DNA of 64,000 nucleotides from Pleurodeles waltl (taxonomy: Eukaryota; Chordata; Amphibia; Caudata; Salamandridae), in NCBI RefSeq assembly GCF_031143425.1, contig NC_090440.1:344392344-344456343 (forward strand), read 5' to 3'. Within the stretch, counting starts at the first letter, position 1; each line of letters begins with the position of its first letter. Position numbers and translations under genes: made by a program. Positions 23,076 through 31,979 of the stretch are shown piece by piece. A model generated the notes under the pieces. The model was not told the origin of the DNA and did not search any database. It saw only the letters and a program-made list of their open reading frames with translations.

Positions 23076-25362
23076 ATGGCTGCTGCGACTGGGGAAAGGG
23101 CCCCCGACTTCAGTTCCGAGGAGTTGGAGAAGCTCGTGGACGGGGTCCTCCCCCAGTATGCGCTACTCTACGGGCCTCCAGACCAACAGGTGAGAACACG
23201 GGGGGCAATGCATAGTGCCCAATGCCTGGCCTGAGTGGGGAGGATGTACGATGGAGGGGAGGGCAGCGAATGACGAATGCATGGCACGACAGATGAGAGC
23301 ATGTGCCACATGGCCAGGTTGGGGAGGGGGGACCACTCACATCGAGCATGCAGAAAAGTGATGATGTTTCTCTTCCCCCCTGTACATGTCACATAGGTCA
23401 GCGCCCATCAGAAGATTGACATTTGGCGTGCCATCGCCAAGGACGTCCGGGCCCTGGGGGTCCACACCAGAAGGGGCACCCACTGCCGCAAGAGGTGGGA
23501 GGACATCCGCCGCGGGAGCAGGAAGACCGCGGAGGCTCTGCTGGGGATGGCCTCCCAACCTAGGAGGGGTGCCAGTCGTACCTTGACCCCCCTGATGTCC
23601 CGGATCCTGGCGGTGGCCTACCCCGATTTAGATGGGCGCTTGAGGACATCACAGCAGACACAACGGGGTGAGTACCAGCACATTCAGCTATTTTGCGCGC
23701 AGTGGAGGTGCCTGGGTGGGGGAGGAGGGCTGTGGGTATCCCTAGGCCAAGGCGATTTCTGTAGGATAGGCCCGTCCGTGAAGTATGGTCCTGTGCCCCC
23801 GCCCCCCACCTCTGTAGGGTGCCTAGTAACGCGATTCATGGACCAGTGTATACTGTGTGGGCAGTTGTCGCCCATTGGCTTGTATGGCATGTCCCAGTGA
23901 ATGAGTAGTGTACCCCAAGTGCAGGGGGCTTCTGTGTCTGTCCTCTCCGCCAACGGTGTCCCCAATGCATGCACTCAACTTGTTTTTATGTTTTCCACCC
24001 CCCCCCCCCATTTTCTTTGTTTTTCTGTGAATGTGTGCATTAGCATCATCAGGTGGAGGAGAAGTGGCATCGGCGCAAGAGGGAGCTGCATCTCACATGG
24101 CCCCGGAGGGCCATGCAACGGACTCCGACATGACCAGTGAGACGGAGGGCGAGGGGGGCTCCACCACGGGGACCCGTGGAGACGTCAGCGACACCGACAC
24201 GTCCTCGGAAGGGAGCTCCCTTGCGGTGGCGGCAACATCCGTGCCCACCGATCCTACAGGTACAGCTGCCACCCAGCGCACCAGCTCCGCCCTCCCAGCA
24301 GCCCCTCGGCCTTCGGCCCGTGCCCGCAAGGCCAGGAAGCCGGCCATCTCCTTCGCCCCAGGCACCTCAGGCCCTGCCCCAGTCACCCCTGCTGCCCTCA
24401 GTAAGGAGGTCATTGACCTCCTGAGGACCATCATTGTTGGGCAGTCTACCCTTTTGAATGCCATCCAGGGTGTGGAGAGGGAGGTGCATCAAAGCAATGC
24501 ATACCTGGAGGGCCTTCATTCGGGTCAGGCTGCCCATCAACGATCGTTCAACGCTCTTGCCTCAGCACTGACGGCAGCGATTGTCCCTGTCTCCAGCCTC
24601 CCTCTTCTGACTCCCTCCACCCAGTCCCACTCCCCTGTTCCTCTGCCTATCCCATCCACACCTACAGACCAGCCTGCACACACCTCAACACCCAAGGGCA
24701 GCTCATCCAGACATAAGCACCACAGGACACACAAACATTCACCCAAGCAACATCCAGATGCAGACATGCCAACAGCCACTACCTCCTCTGTGTCCCCCAC
24801 CTCCTCGTCTCCCTCCTCCCTCCCTGTGATGTCTCCACACACACCTGCAAGCACACCACCATCAGCCATTGCACCCATCACCAGCACACCCTCCACACCA
24901 GTCCGCACACGTGCAGTCACCACCCTCACTGCCATGTACACGTCCCCTGTGTCCTCTCCCAGTGTGTCTGTCACCCCCGCTTCCCAACCACACAAACGCA
25001 GGCAGGCACCCAAACAACAGCCATCCACCTCACGTCAGCCTCCTGCCCAAGCACCTGCACCCAAAGACAGCACACTTGACTCTCCTACAACCACATCCTC
25101 TTCCTCCACTCCCATACCCACTCCAGCCACCCTTCCCATGGCTCCAAAGAAAATTTTCCTCTCTAAAGTGGACCTCTTTTCCTCACCTGACCCATCCCCT
25201 CCATCCCGTAAGAGTTCCACAAACACCTCAGCCACCACCAGCCCAGCAACTCCAAAGAAGGTTGTGCCTGGTTTTTGGAGTCCGCCCTTTCCTTGGGCTG
25301 GGACATCGTCCAGCAGCAAAGGCACAGCCAGCCCCCCCCTGGGACGAGGACCAAGAAACTGA
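23076..25362 (+). CDS. SANT2: second Myb/SANT-like protein, nested in the transposase intron (three exons)
   Basis: Exons 23076-23189 (114 nt, donor GTGAGA), 23397-23667 (271 nt, acceptor TGTCACATAG, donor GTGAGT) and 24044-25362 (acceptor GTGTGCATTAG); all joins keep frame and give 567 residues. Residues about 10-100 form a Myb/SANT-like domain (FSSEELEKLVDGVLPQY, IDIWRAIAKDV, CRKRWEDIRRG) followed by LTPLMSRILAVAYPDLDGR, a pattern seen in vertebrate proteins of the Harbinger-derived TSNARE1/MYPOP-like group. A Ser/Thr-rich acidic stretch, a helical segment (about 248-310, EVIDLLRTIIVGQSTLL) and a long Pro/Ser/Thr tail follow. It is clearly different from SANT1. The helical segment is conserved in copies B and D. 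The true carboxyl end is uncertain: a Lys-rich frame just after the stop (25370-25622) resembles the tails of B and D, so a small indel may have shortened this copy. Confidence 0.88.
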
Positions 25363-25670
25363 AGGGCAGGCGCGACAGGCCTGATACGCCTGCCCCCAAG
25401 GAGGGTAGCCTTGCACCGTCACCTGCCACATCGGGTAAGGGAGCCAAGGGCCACGGACAGTCTGCCAAGGAGGGCAAGGGCAGCAAGGAGCAAAGGGCAG
25501 GGAGCAGCCGACCTGGCCATGAGGGCCCCACCAGCCCCATTCCGGGGGTATCGAAGGAGAGCCAGGGCCCCAGGACTCCATCACAGGAAGGCCCGGCAAC
25601 GGAAAGGTCCGATGCAGAGTGAGCGGCAAATATTGGCCAGGTGTGGTTCACTGGAAACACAAGACAGGCA

Positions 25671-26262
25671 CCGCTGAACAGGGCCCTGCCGTGAGGAGCA
25701 CCGCTGAACAGGGCCCGCCGTGAGAAGCACCGCTGAACAGGGCGCCGCCGTGAGCAGCACCGCTGAACAGTGCCCCGCCGTGAGGAGCACCGCTGAACAG
25801 GACCCCGCCGTGAGAAGCACCGCTGAACAGGGCCCTTCCTGTCAAGCACCGCTCCGCTGGGTCCTTCCTGTCAAGCACCGCTCCGCTGGGCCCTTCCTGT
25901 CAAGAACCGCTCCGCTGGGCCCTTCATCTCAGGCACCGCTCCGCTGGGCCCTTCCTGTCAAGCACCGCTCCGCTGGGCCCTTCATCTCAAGCACCGCTCC
26001 GCTGGGCCCTTCCTGTCAAGCACCGCTCCGCTGGGCCCTTCCTGTCAAGCACCGCTCCGCTGGGCCCTTCATCTCAAGCACCGCTCCGCTGGGCCCTTCA
26101 TCTCAAGCACCGCTCCGCTGGGCCCTTCCTGTCAAGCACCGCTCCGCTGGGCCCTTCATCTCAAGCACCGCTCCGCTGGGCCCTTCATCTCAAGCACCGC
26201 TCCGCTGGGCCCTTCCTGTCAAGCACCGCTCCGCTGGGCCCTTCCTGTCAAGCACCGCTGGC
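25671..26262 (+). repeat. Two joined minisatellites of 29-30 bp in the SANT2 3' region
   Basis: Six units of 29-30 bp carrying CCGCTGAACAGGGC start at 25671, 25701, 25730, 25760, 25790 and 25820. They pass into about fourteen 29-bp units carrying CCGCTCCGCTGGGCCC, which alternate between TTCCTGTCAAGCA and TTCATCTCAAGCA. The two sets share GCACCGCT and clearly derive from one another. Plus-strand open frame 25720-26349 runs through them by chance. No matching array is visible in copies B or D. Confidence 0.95.
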
Positions 26263-26360
26263 CCATTGGCAGTCCCGGTTCTGTGTCGGGCAGGCCTTCA
26301 CGACGCACTCTGCCCACCATGCCTCCTCCATGACCAGTGGTCTCTGTAATCCACCAGATG

Positions 26361-26655
26361 GACTGTGGCTTTGCACTCCCCAGGATGTAACAGTGGGCAA
26401 TCCACCCACTGTAGAGACTGGTGAGACTGTGGCTTTGCACTCCCCAGGATGGCACAGTGGGCAATCCACCCACTGTAGAGACTTGTGAGACTGTGGCTTT
26501 GCACTCCCCAGGATGGCACAGTGGGCAATCCACCCACTGTAGAGACTTGTGAGACTGTGGCTTTGCACTCCCCAGGATGGCACAGTGGGCAATCCACCCA
26601 CTGTAGAGACTTGTGAGACTGTGGCTTTGCACTCCCCAGGATGGCACAGTGGGCA
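26361..26655 (+). repeat. 64-bp tandem repeat
   Basis: Units beginning GACTGTGGCTTTGCACTCC start at 26361, 26424, 26489, 26553 and 26617. A related array lies at the matching place in copy B (34385-34720) with shorter units. Open frames over it on the minus strand are artefacts of the repeat. Confidence 0.95.
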
Positions 26656-27143
26656 TGGAGGCCCTTCGTGGATCTGGCGTCGTGGACTCATGTGGCTGAG
26701 GTGCCCCCCCTTCCCTTCCCCCTGAGGTGCCTGTCTTTTTATTTTAGTGATGCCCCAGCAGTGTTCTCTCCAATGGACTGGATCTCGTGTGTGGGCTTTG
26801 CCCATGTGTTGCTGCACATTGGCCCACGGACCTTTGGACTTTGATTGACTGGGCCGGACTTTTGCTGCTTGTATGGATAGAGTTCTAGATGTGTATTCAT
26901 TCTTCAAATATTGCTAAGGTCGCTATACTTTATTGTTGCAATAATATGGTTCTACTTTTACATGCATTGGCTTTTGTCTTTGTTTTGGGGGGGGGGGGTT
27001 GGGGGTGTCACTCTGACTTTTTTATCTGCATAGGTGTGTAGGTATTTCGGTGGGGGTGAGGGTGGGGGTGGGTGTGTGGCGTATGTGTGTGCCCGTAACC
27101 TTTCCTCCTCCCCCCTCCCCTGTGTCGTAGGTGCAGTACTCAC

Positions 27144-27226
27144 CGTTGTCGTCTGCGGCGAGGTTTGTGATCCTGGAAGAAGAGCAGGAAGGCAATGGCT
27201 GGGAGGATGTGGAGTTCGGGTTCCAT
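27144..27226 (-). CDS. Harbinger transposase, exon 1
   Basis: Minus-strand 83-nt exon starting ATG (27226-27224), coding MEPELHILPAIAFLLFF and then a basic end with RRRRQR; the donor is CG/GTGAGT. It joins exon 2 at 22597 in phase (codon CG+G), giving ...RRRRQRHRPLGLARRRRN. Exons of exactly 83 nt at the same place occur in copies B (33835-33917) and D (57463-57545) with similar peptides, which is strong support despite the small size. It is about 330 bases from the right end of the element, so transcription probably starts between the inverted repeat and 27227. The intron of about 4.5 kb contains the SANT2 gene. Confidence 0.88.
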
Positions 27227-27530
27227 GCTGTTCCGATTCCGCGTGGAGTGTGTCGAGGTAAGCGTTTTCCATTGGAGATGTCTGTTTCCGCCATGTTTTT
27301 ATCGGCGGGGCTCCCGCCCCGGAAAAGGTGGCGGATTGGTGGGTCATGATAGGGTGGGCGGTACATTGTCTGCCGCCTGCCTGTTGGCGGTGACCGCCGT
27401 GCTGTTTGTTTGTACCGCCGTGGCGGTCGGAGTGTTAAAGCGGCGGCCTGTGTTGGTGGTTCCCGCCAGGGTCAGAATTCATATTTTTTGGATGCCAGCC
27501 TGTTGGCGGGTTGGCCGCCGCTTTAACACT

Positions 27531-27555
27531 GACCGCCAGGGTCAGAATGAGGGCC
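27531..27555 (-). repeat. Right terminal inverted repeat of Harbinger copy A
   Basis: Reads ACCGCCAGGGTCAGAATGA then GGGCC, the inverted partner of 18952-18976, followed by ATA. A sub-terminal stretch (27360-27530) holds further opposed GGCGGT/ACCGCC motifs, including two CCAGGGTCAGAAT copies that repeat the terminal motif. Confidence 0.92.
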
Positions 27556-27953
27556 ATAGTGTGTTCTGCCCATTTCTGTATGTACTGTGGGTCAGTGTTC
27601 TCATACGGTGGGACACTATAAATCCTCAAACCACGTGGAATATGGCCCACATCTAGGTATCTTTGCAGCAAGGTGGATTCCCACCATTTCCTTATTTCTT
27701 TTTCATACAGTTTTTCCAATGTCTGGAATAATCCTTTCAGACTGGTGGGGGCTTTCAGACTGGTGGGGGAAGTGAGGCCACCACCTGTGTTCACCCATCA
27801 ATTTCCTGTGTTCAGGGACACTGGCACAAAAATGAAGCCTGCTGCCTCCAAACGTTCAGTTTCACTTAATATCATTTCACTTGTTTGGCCGGCTGCTTAA
27901 TTATTGTAACTTTACTTGGTTCAGATACTGACTCCTCGCTGAAAGCATCCATA
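27556..27953 (-). pseudogene. Amino-terminal part of PLE A
   Basis: Minus-strand start of the PLE whose main part lies at 16030-18951. A likely start ATG at 27953 gives MDAFSEESVSEPSK; a frame change follows, then the conserved amino-terminal PLE block with EIRKWWESTLLQRYL and HIPRGLRIYSVPPYE (about 27710-27630). It breaks off at QYIQKWAEHT where the Harbinger element is inserted. Across the insertion the frame continues at 18951 with KWAEHT/MFF and reaches MVQILIKCAINDRAKLLEE, as expected for this family. Confidence 0.82.
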
Positions 27954-27999
27954 CAAACCATAAGAAAACAACAATAAAAAAGGTGGAAGATCCTATCGT

Positions 28000-28560
28000 G
28001 GCCGTCCCCCTACCGACTCGTGCCCTAAAGGTAACTGTAACTCGCGCCCCCACCATACACAGTTGTTTCATCAAAAATGTTACTGCAAATGTTACAGTAA
28101 TATTATCAATATTGTTATCAAAGATGTCAAGAGTGCCGTAATTTGTGGGATTATTGGCAGTGCATGGCGAGGGTTCGAGCCATAGTTAACTTAGAGCATG
28201 AGTTATAGTTACTCGAGATAACTCTAACTGGTGAGTTTCTATGTTCTTTTAAGAGTAAATTCAGAACCTAACCATGAAGTCTCTGTGACCTTTTGTTTTT
28301 GAAGTGAATTTCTATATATTTTTTTAATTCTGTTTCCTAACTATAATGAGCCTGTAACCTTTGTTTTTTTCAGTAAATATCTATGTTTTTTTTAACATAA
28401 AGTAATTTTTATTACTATACGTTAATCCAACCACCGCCAAGCACAGCCTTTGGCCATGGGTGGTGGCAGTTGGCTGGTGGGCCTGGCCTGCTACCAGGTC
28501 CTGTGGCCAACCCCCCCTAACTACCCAACCCTAAGAGAGAGAGGGAGAGAGAGTCATTGA
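28000..28560 (+). repeat. Composite repeat, second site (TATAGTTA block)
   Basis: Contains TGCATGGCGAGGGTTCGAG, GTTATAGTTACTCGAG and CCTAACTATAATG, as at 10540-10970. It is followed by GCCTTTGGCCATGGGTGG-type sequence (28440-28520) that also occurs at 43395-43460, then a short (GA)n tract. The minisatellite part is missing. Confidence 0.55.
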
Positions 28561-29500
28561 GGGATTCAAACATGGACATCGATTTAGGCTGTGATGAATG
28601 ATATACGTACAATGAGAAATTTCAGGACAAATTAAAAAGAAAAGTGTATTTGTCATTTAAAACTATTGAGATCACCTTTCAGTATGAACATTTAACTTTT
28701 GAAGTTTAAATTAAATTAAAGAAAGGGAAAGACCACCAACACACCTGGAGTAGAATCCTCAACTTTCAGTGTGAGGGTCTGTGACCTTAACCATTACACC
28801 ACAGGTGACTCCTTACCCTGCTCTTTCCAGACATATCTATAAGATTCAACCCACACATGTGATAGGAAAGACACATGAATGTTCCATCATTAGGAAGGTT
28901 GAACAGTCAAAACACTAGTGAATAAACAAGCACACTGCCAAGCGATACCAAGAGTCAAACTTTCAGCGTACTGAATGACAGCATAAGACTTTCATCTTTT
29001 TGATCATTTAGGCCAGAAGTGACTGTGTCCTGCTCTGCATCCAAACAACAGTATAACATACATCCCAAACATCTTGCTAGTCTTACTCTTTGAAGTAATT
29101 GCATGGAGAGATTATTACAATGGCAATCTTTCTCTCTCTCTCCCATCCCATTATTGGATGGGAGAGATGGAGGGTGAATGGACCTCATCAGGAGCCTCAA
29201 GGCCTTTGCGATCCCAGCCAGCTCCCCACATCCTGCGGGAGCTGGCATTGCTCGCACAAGCAGGGAGCTGCTTTAAATAGCATATTTGACTTTTAGGTAC
29301 ATATATTAGACCACTGAATTTAAACAAGGTTCATTACTGTCATGTAATCGGGAGAAGTGCTTGGCAACTGAATACGAGTTGTCAATGTTCTTGATTCCCC
29401 TTAAATGTTGTAATAGCCTTTAATGCAAAGGAAGGGTTGTACTGCCTACGTACACTGTATGTCAAGGGCAGCTTAACATGCAGACTACAAAACTCGTCTT
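28561..29500. other. No gene; contains one tRNA-like sequence
   Basis: AT-rich, no recognisable protein. Only the tRNA-like segment at 28741-28809 stands out. A local inverted pair (CTCCCATCCCATTATTGG against ATGGGAGAGATGG) lies near 29140-29170. Confidence 0.4.
28741..28809 (-). other. tRNA-Glu-like sequence (pseudogene or SINE head)
   Basis: On the minus strand: an acceptor-like CACCTG near 28808 pairs with CAGGTG near 28742; TGGTGTAATGGTTAAGG resembles the A box; CCCTCAC would be an anticodon loop with CTC; GGATTCTACTCC resembles the B box. The anticodon stem pairs poorly, so it is not a working tRNA. It could be the head of a tRNA-derived SINE, though I cannot define the body. Confidence 0.5.
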
Positions 29501-29519
29501 ATAAGTTATTCTCTTTTTT

Positions 29520-30095
29520 ATCAATACATTCTGTCTGCAGTTAGTATCATTTCTCCACATGTTCTCCTTGCTTACAAGCCTTACAATAGGCGCACTCTGC
29601 AAATCGTTTTTTCAATTTCAGCCACATCATCCTTCCTCATTTCTCCTACATCACTTTTCACCAGCTGTTCCCTCATAGATGTTGCTCTCCTGTAACCCGC
29701 TAGAGGGCGTTTGGGTACCAAGTGACCTATTGTTGAATTACTCTGCACTAAATGCCAATGCTTGTTAAGAGCCACTCTAACTCTATGGTGCCGTCTATGG
29801 TATGTTGTGATAAATCTGTGCTCCAAATTGTCAGACTCTCCCTCTTAGAAGTTTTTGTTTTCCTCCCACCAAACAAGGCTTCCTCCCTTTTATATGATCT
29901 AGGTCTTGGAGATGCACAATGTAGAATCTCCCTGTTATATTCCCTCTGTTCATACCTCCTGAGCATTTCTTCCTCTACCTTCTCATATTCCTTTTCTGTA
30001 CTACATATTCTTCTCCCCCTATATAATTCTCCAAATGGTACACTCCTGATCATCATCTTCGGAAATGCCACCTCAGCTTGGGATGACTTCTGGTG
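29520..30095 (-). pseudogene. Penelope-like element PLE B, carboxyl part
   Basis: Minus strand. RT thumb sequence with IRSVPFGELYRG and EMLRRYEQREYNR (30060-29950) is followed, after a frame change, by HRFITTYHRRHHRVR and NKHWHLVQSNSTIGHLVPK (29820-29700), then YRRATSMREQLVKSDV. A CAYCKAC motif follows near 29590-29570. The order matches PLE A. The upstream part is at 30779-31210 behind an inserted LINE fragment. No clear GIY-YIG nuclease follows. Confidence 0.82.
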
Positions 30096-30778
30096 GCCTA
30101 TATCCCTCAACCCCTCACCCCCACACCGACTGAGCATGCCCGCAACCTAGGAATCATCCTCAACTCCTCCCTATTCTTGACCCGCTAGGTAAATTCAGTC
30201 GCCTCCTCCTGCTGGCACACACTCTGCAAACTTCGGAAGATCTTCAGATGGATCCCAGTAGACTGTCACAGGATAGTCACACACATTTTAGTCACAAGCA
30301 ATTCCGACTACGGCAATGCCCTCTATGCCTGAATCTGAACTAGAAACATCCAAAAACTACAACTCATCCACACAGAGAACACATCTCTCAACACCTGAGG
30401 ACCCTCCACTGGCTACCAGTCGAGAAGCGAATCACCTTCAAGCTTTTCACCCACACGTACAAGGCCATTTACAATGCAGGACCAACGTACCTGAACCACC
30501 ACGTCTCCTTCCACGCTCTGGCCAGATCCCTCTGCTCCGCCCAGATGGCCCTGGCCACCATCCCTCACATCCACAAACCCACCGCCAGAGGACGATCCTT
30601 TACCTACATTGCAGCAAAGAGCTGGAATAGCCTTCCCCTGCACCTCAGACAAAGCCCGTCGCCCACCATCTTCAGGAAGAACCTCAAGACGTGGCTCTTC
30701 AGATGAGGCCCCTCCCCTGCAGCACCTTGAGACCCTCACAGATGAGTAGCTGCACTTTACAAAAACTGATTGATTGAT
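30096..30778 (+). pseudogene. 3' end of a CR1/L2-like LINE inserted in PLE B
   Basis: Plus-strand 5'-truncated LINE. Frames with small breaks give RNLGIILNSSLFL, CWHTLCKLRKIFRWIP, LHWLPVEKRITFKLF-like sequence, then AAKSWNSLPLHLRQSP and LKTWLFR, the usual carboxyl end of the reverse transcriptase of CR1/L2-type LINEs. The 3' tail is ACTGATTGATTGATG. It sits between two PLE B pieces that would otherwise be contiguous (...RFHPKPH and KMMIRSVPFGEL). Several in-frame stops show it is dead. The exact clade is not settled. Confidence 0.8.
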
Positions 30779-31210
30779 GTGTGGTTTCGGATGGAACCTG
30801 TTTGCATTTAGAGTACTGTTACCCGCTGTGGGTTTTCTGAATAGCGTGGTAAGAACTTGGAAATTCACAGTTTTTATTCGAACATCCAAAAATTCTATCT
30901 CCTTATCATTTATGCAGTGCATACATTTCAAATTCAAGTTGTTTACATTGATCTTGCTGAAAAATTCGTACACAGAGGCCCGGCTTCCATTCCAAATAAT
31001 GAAAAGTTTGTCTATAAATTGGACCCATAGAGTAATGTTGCCAAACCATCTTTCAAAATGGGGATCCTCAATCACCTATTCCTCCCATCAGCCCATAAGC
31101 GAATTTGCATAGTTGAGGGCGAAGCAGGTGCCTATCGCTGACCCTTGTTTCTGCACAAAGATCTAGTTGTTAAACATGAAAATATTACTCTTTAAACAGT
31201 ACTGTATGGA
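30779..31210 (-). pseudogene. Penelope-like element PLE B, RT core
   Basis: Minus-strand RT segment: QKQGSAIGTCFALNYANS (near 31150-31100), then FIDKLFIIWNGSRAS, where the catalytic YIDD has become FIDK, then EIEFLDVRIKT, TLFRKPTAGNSTLNANRF. It stops at the LINE and continues at 30095. Stops occur in the first part. The loss of catalytic Asp residues shows this copy is dead. Confidence 0.82.
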
Positions 31211-31979
31211 CAAGATGTAACACCCACAGGGGGGAGGAAGTAAAGACGAAAGTTTCATCATAGATGCCCGACGAGAATGCGGAAGAGAATCTGATTATAG
31301 TGCAAATTACAGTTATGGATATATGAATTGAGCATTTTTCCTCTTAGACATAGCTTATATAGAAAGAAAATTGTAACCAGTTGAGATGAAATAGTGGTAT
31401 GGCTTATTAATATCACGATTATTAAGAGGAAGTTTGATAAAGTAAATCTATTTCTTGTGTACATCAGTCTGATTATGTGACTTGAGATGATATAGGAAAA
31501 GATATATATATTTTGTCATATATGTCTTCCTTTAATGTTATATAGATAATGTTCTCCCAATTTTCTATTTAAGGTTGATTACACTGGGTAATGATGGGTT
31601 ACATTTAAGTCTTTCCTCTCCAAGATGGTGGACATTTTTGAAAAGTGGTTTGTCCTTCTTTGATTTTAATGAGCACAATCACTTGTTGTTGCCATGGGGG
31701 GTGGGTATAGCATAGTTAAACAATATGGTAAACATACGGCACTACTAACGTGACCAAGACTTGTGCTGAAACACGTTGAGGGTTCCTCATGCAATACAAC
31801 GCTATTTACTTGATCGCTGCTGGAGTGACAACCTCTTATTTACTTTATAAGAGTTTGGGGAAGATGTGGCAAATGCATGCAGGCACGTTTGCGAACAATG
31901 CTAGAAGTATGGAACACACCGGCACCAGGTAGTAGTATTGGAGATTGATGAATCTTCACACAATTCTCCCAAAAAATTC
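31211..31979. other. No gene recognised; possible PLE flank with ribozyme-like motif
   Basis: AT-rich. The only notable motif is at about 31750-31785: ACGTGACCAAGACTTGTG then CTGAAACACGTT, which weakly resembles a decayed hammerhead core of the kind found in PLE ends. The match is incomplete. Confidence 0.3.

Larger units (their letters stand above)
18952..27555 (+). mobile_element. Harbinger copy A: 8.6-kb three-gene transposon, apparently complete
   Basis: Ends are GGGGGTCATTCTGACC (left) and the inverted GGCCCTCATTCTGACC (right), sharing the run TCATTCTGACCCTGGCGGT. ATA flanks both sides (18949-18951 and 27556-27558). The insertion splits a PLE: joining the flanks after removing one ATA restores a continuous PLE frame, which confirms both borders. 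Contents in order: SANT1 gene (+), transposase exon 2 (-), SANT2 gene (+), two tandem-repeat arrays, transposase exon 1 (-). The transposase intron contains the SANT2 gene. None of the three genes shows a stop or frameshift under the splice model given. Whether the copy is active cannot be told from sequence. Confidence 0.93.

Noticed and set aside
22598..23076. Upstream 159 codons of the 504-codon minus-strand frame as a transposase amino terminus
   Set aside because: A consensus acceptor sits exactly at the start of transposase similarity (22597), and a conserved 83-nt exon supplies the true start at 27226. The extra codons are GC-rich read-through of the SANT2 promoter with no counterpart in copies B or D.
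25848..26262. CRISPR-like array of 29-bp repeats
   Set aside because: The units follow each other without unique spacers and vary gradually; it is a eukaryotic minisatellite inside a transposon.
25720..26349. 209-codon plus-strand open frame
   Set aside because: It runs through tandem repeats whose unit length is not fixed to a multiple of three. Its peptide has no domain and does not recur in copies B and D.
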